The translations under genes and the position numbers were made by a program. A stretch of DNA of 64,000 nt from Pseudomonas asplenii. GTDB taxonomy: Bacteria > Pseudomonadota > Gammaproteobacteria > Pseudomonadales > Pseudomonadaceae. The notes under the pieces were generated by a model. That model worked only from the letters and a program-made list of their open reading frames with translations. It ran no database searches and was not told the DNA's origin. Shown in pieces: positions 62,750-64,000 of this stretch; the stretch's first letter is position 1; each line of letters begins with the position of its first letter. The stretch lies in the NCBI RefSeq assembly GCF_900105475.1, contig NZ_LT629777.1, forward strand, positions 4,030,001 to 4,094,000. The letters are read 5' to 3'.

Positions 62750-63172
62750 TCACTGGCCCTCTTGTGGACGATGTGCCGATAGCGGTGCATTGGGCGGGGA
62801 GGCCAGGGCGGATGAGCGGCCGTTATCTTCTGATCCGATTTCGCTATATTCCTTGCGTAGTTCACGCAGCTCGTGGCTTTCAAGCTTATCCAGGCATAAC
62901 GCCGCGTTCTGCGCTTCTTTTGTCACCCGTAACAGCTCATCAATCTTGATATGCAAGATGTCATTGTCTCGGTTTTGAGTGTTCTGGATCAGGAAAACCA
63001 TGAGGAAGGTGATGATCGTGGTTGAGGTGTTGATGATCAATTGCCACGTATCGTTGTAATGAAAATAGGGGCCGGTGGCCGCCCAGATGATGATCAGCAC
63101 AATCGCGCTCATAAAGGTTTTCGAATGGCCGGCCCATTTTGAAAGCGATTGGGAGAAGTTGGCGAATTTCAT
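62750..63172 (-). CDS. Low-affinity iron permease family protein
   Basis: A 140-residue protein with two membrane segments (FMSAIVLIIIWAATGP near residue 20 and IINTSTTIITFLMVFLIQNT near residue 46) followed by the charged helix QNRDNDILHIKIDELLRVTK, which is diagnostic of the low-affinity Fe/Cu permease family. Despite the family name, the bacterial members have no proven transport activity. The C-terminal tail is low-complexity. Confidence 0.8.
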   Translation of the reverse strand: MKFANFSQSLSKWAGHSKTFMSAIVLIIIWAATGPYFHYNDTWQLIINTSTTIITFLMVFLIQNTQNRDNDILHIKIDELLRVTKEAQNAALCLDKLESHELRELRKEYSEIGSEDNGRSSALASPPNAPLSAHRPQEGQ

Positions 63173-63329
63173 GGGGAAGTTCCTTGTCGTTGATAGTGGT
63201 TGGACAAGTGAACCTTGGCGAAATTCTGCTCAGATGAGGGCGGACGATTCTATCTGGAGGATGGCGGGATCTATCGAGCACTCGATCCCGACGTCTTGGC
63301 AGAAGAGTTCCTACGGGACTCTGCAGTGT

Positions 63330-63713
63330 TCAGCCCAACTGTTGCTCCAGGGTTTTGGTAAGGGGTGAATAAACATCCCCGGTATGCAGGGTGTCCACTG
63401 GCTCGATCAGGACGATCCAGCACTCTTCTTCCGCAACCGGATTATGCATGACGCCCCTGGGTACAACATGCATCGAGCCTGCGGGCAGCTCGACCGCTCG
63501 GCCACCTTCATACTCAATCCTCAAATTCCCTTTGACGACATAAAACAGTTCGTCCTGTGTCGCATGGTTGTGCCAAATCAGCTGGCCGCAGACTTTGGCG
63601 ACCTTCACGTACTGATCATTCACTTGCGCGACGACCTTGGGTGACCAGTATTCAGAAATCGAGTTGAAACAAGCATCCAGATCGAAAGACTCAGCAAAGG
63701 GCAGAAGGGGCAT
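63330..63713 (-). CDS. Single-domain cupin protein
   Basis: A 127-residue beta-barrel with the two cupin motifs: WHNHATQDELFYVVKGNLRI (metal-binding histidines and glutamate) and PAGSMHVVPRGVMHNPVA. Function cannot be fixed from such a small cupin; many are metal-binding sugar or aromatic enzymes. The start is three bases after the stop of the upstream small frame, so the two are probably co-translated. Confidence 0.82.
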   Translation of the reverse strand: MPLLPFAESFDLDACFNSISEYWSPKVVAQVNDQYVKVAKVCGQLIWHNHATQDELFYVVKGNLRIEYEGGRAVELPAGSMHVVPRGVMHNPVAEEECWIVLIEPVDTLHTGDVYSPLTKTLEQQLG

Positions 63714-63716
63714 TTT

Positions 63717-63956
63717 TTATATCCAGGTCGGGACGATGGGCAGCACGAGCAGTATGGCCATCGAAAGGTTGAGGCGATGCCAGGGTTTTGGGGGGCGAGG
63801 CAGTGAGCTGATCCGGCCAGGTCCTGCGCCTGAAGCAGTGGTCAATGCAGTAGCTCCTCCAGGAGAAAGAGTATAGGCAGTCACCAAAAAGAGCAGAAAA
63901 GCGAGAGCGGTCAACCGTTCATCCGTCGGTAGAGCTTTCGATGAAGTGCGCTGCAT
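63717..63956 (-). CDS. Small hydrophobic protein, unknown function
   Basis: A 79-residue frame with two hydrophobic stretches (LTALAFLLFLVTAYTL and LNLSMAILLVLPIVPTW) split by a glycine/proline-rich loop. It ends three bases before the cupin ATG, which is the main reason to accept it. The ribosome site (AGG five bases upstream) is weak. No family recognised. Could be spurious. Confidence 0.45.
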   Translation of the reverse strand: MQRTSSKALPTDERLTALAFLLFLVTAYTLSPGGATALTTASGAGPGRISSLPRPPKPWHRLNLSMAILLVLPIVPTWI

Positions 63957-64000
63957 CGCCTGAGCTGCACGAGGATATCAAGGAAGGGCGCCTGGACGTC

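Noticed and set aside
1..64000. CRISPR arrays, tRNA/rRNA genes, pseudomonad REP elements
   Set aside because: No regularly spaced repeats, tRNA cloverleaf sequences or typical GC-rich REP pairs were recognised anywhere in the window.

Overview
The window reads as a stretch of a Pseudomonas chromosome (P. putida / P. fluorescens lineage). GC is high, gene order and families are pseudomonad (CynR-cynTS, acoXABC-bdh with AcoR, several small Pseudomonas-only DUFs), and Shine-Dalgarno starts with ATGA/GTGA coupling are common. No rRNA, tRNA, CRISPR array or complete insertion sequence was found. The only mobile trace is a 3' IS256-type transposase fragment at the left edge.

Left part (1-16.8 kb): a DUF2790 secreted protein; the cyanate operon cynT-cynS with divergent cynR; a tandem pair of near-identical DUF1348 genes beside a decayed TetR gene; the DabB-DabA inorganic-carbon uptake pair with a divergent LysR gene; a small XRE/zinc-ribbon pair; a membrane-type dehydrogenase operon (cytochrome c, small subunit, GMC flavoprotein) whose GMC subunit ends in a LecA-like lectin domain; an AraC-GyrI regulator; and a LysR fragment.

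Centre (16.8-33.6 kb): the most unusual region. A TonB-dependent receptor with a signalling (STN) domain is divergent from an ECF sigma/FecR pair, a free-standing STN protein, a private TonB-ExbB-ExbD, two SbmA/BacA-like permease-ATPase fusions, TldE, thioredoxin, TldD, a FadJ-like protein with a ruined dehydrogenase half, and a DUF2891 protein. The genes from tonB to DUF2891 are tightly packed and look like one transcript. Taken together they suggest a surface-signalled route that imports a peptide-like compound through both membranes and degrades or matures it in the cytoplasm. The substrate cannot be read from the sequence.

Right part (33.6-52.8 kb): acetoin/2,3-butanediol catabolism (acoX-acoA-acoB-acoC-bdh) with AcoR, a consensus sigma-54 promoter and a palindromic activator site, plus a 37-codon in-frame remnant of a short-chain dehydrogenase; a serine hydrolase; an odd MCP-tip/Cache protein; an aromatic alcohol/aldehyde block (aldehyde dehydrogenase, coniferyl-alcohol-type dehydrogenase, outer-membrane channel) under a V4R sigma-54 activator with promoter and upstream site visible; a family 4 rhamnogalacturonan lyase; and an MFS transporter.

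Far right (52.8-64 kb): stress and sensing genes: a LOV hybrid kinase, a PAS-PAS-MCP, a LigD phosphoesterase domain, a ClsB-like phospholipase D protein, a PfpI protein, a ClpP-like protein coupled to a frameshifted ThDP enzyme, and several small conserved or hypothetical genes.
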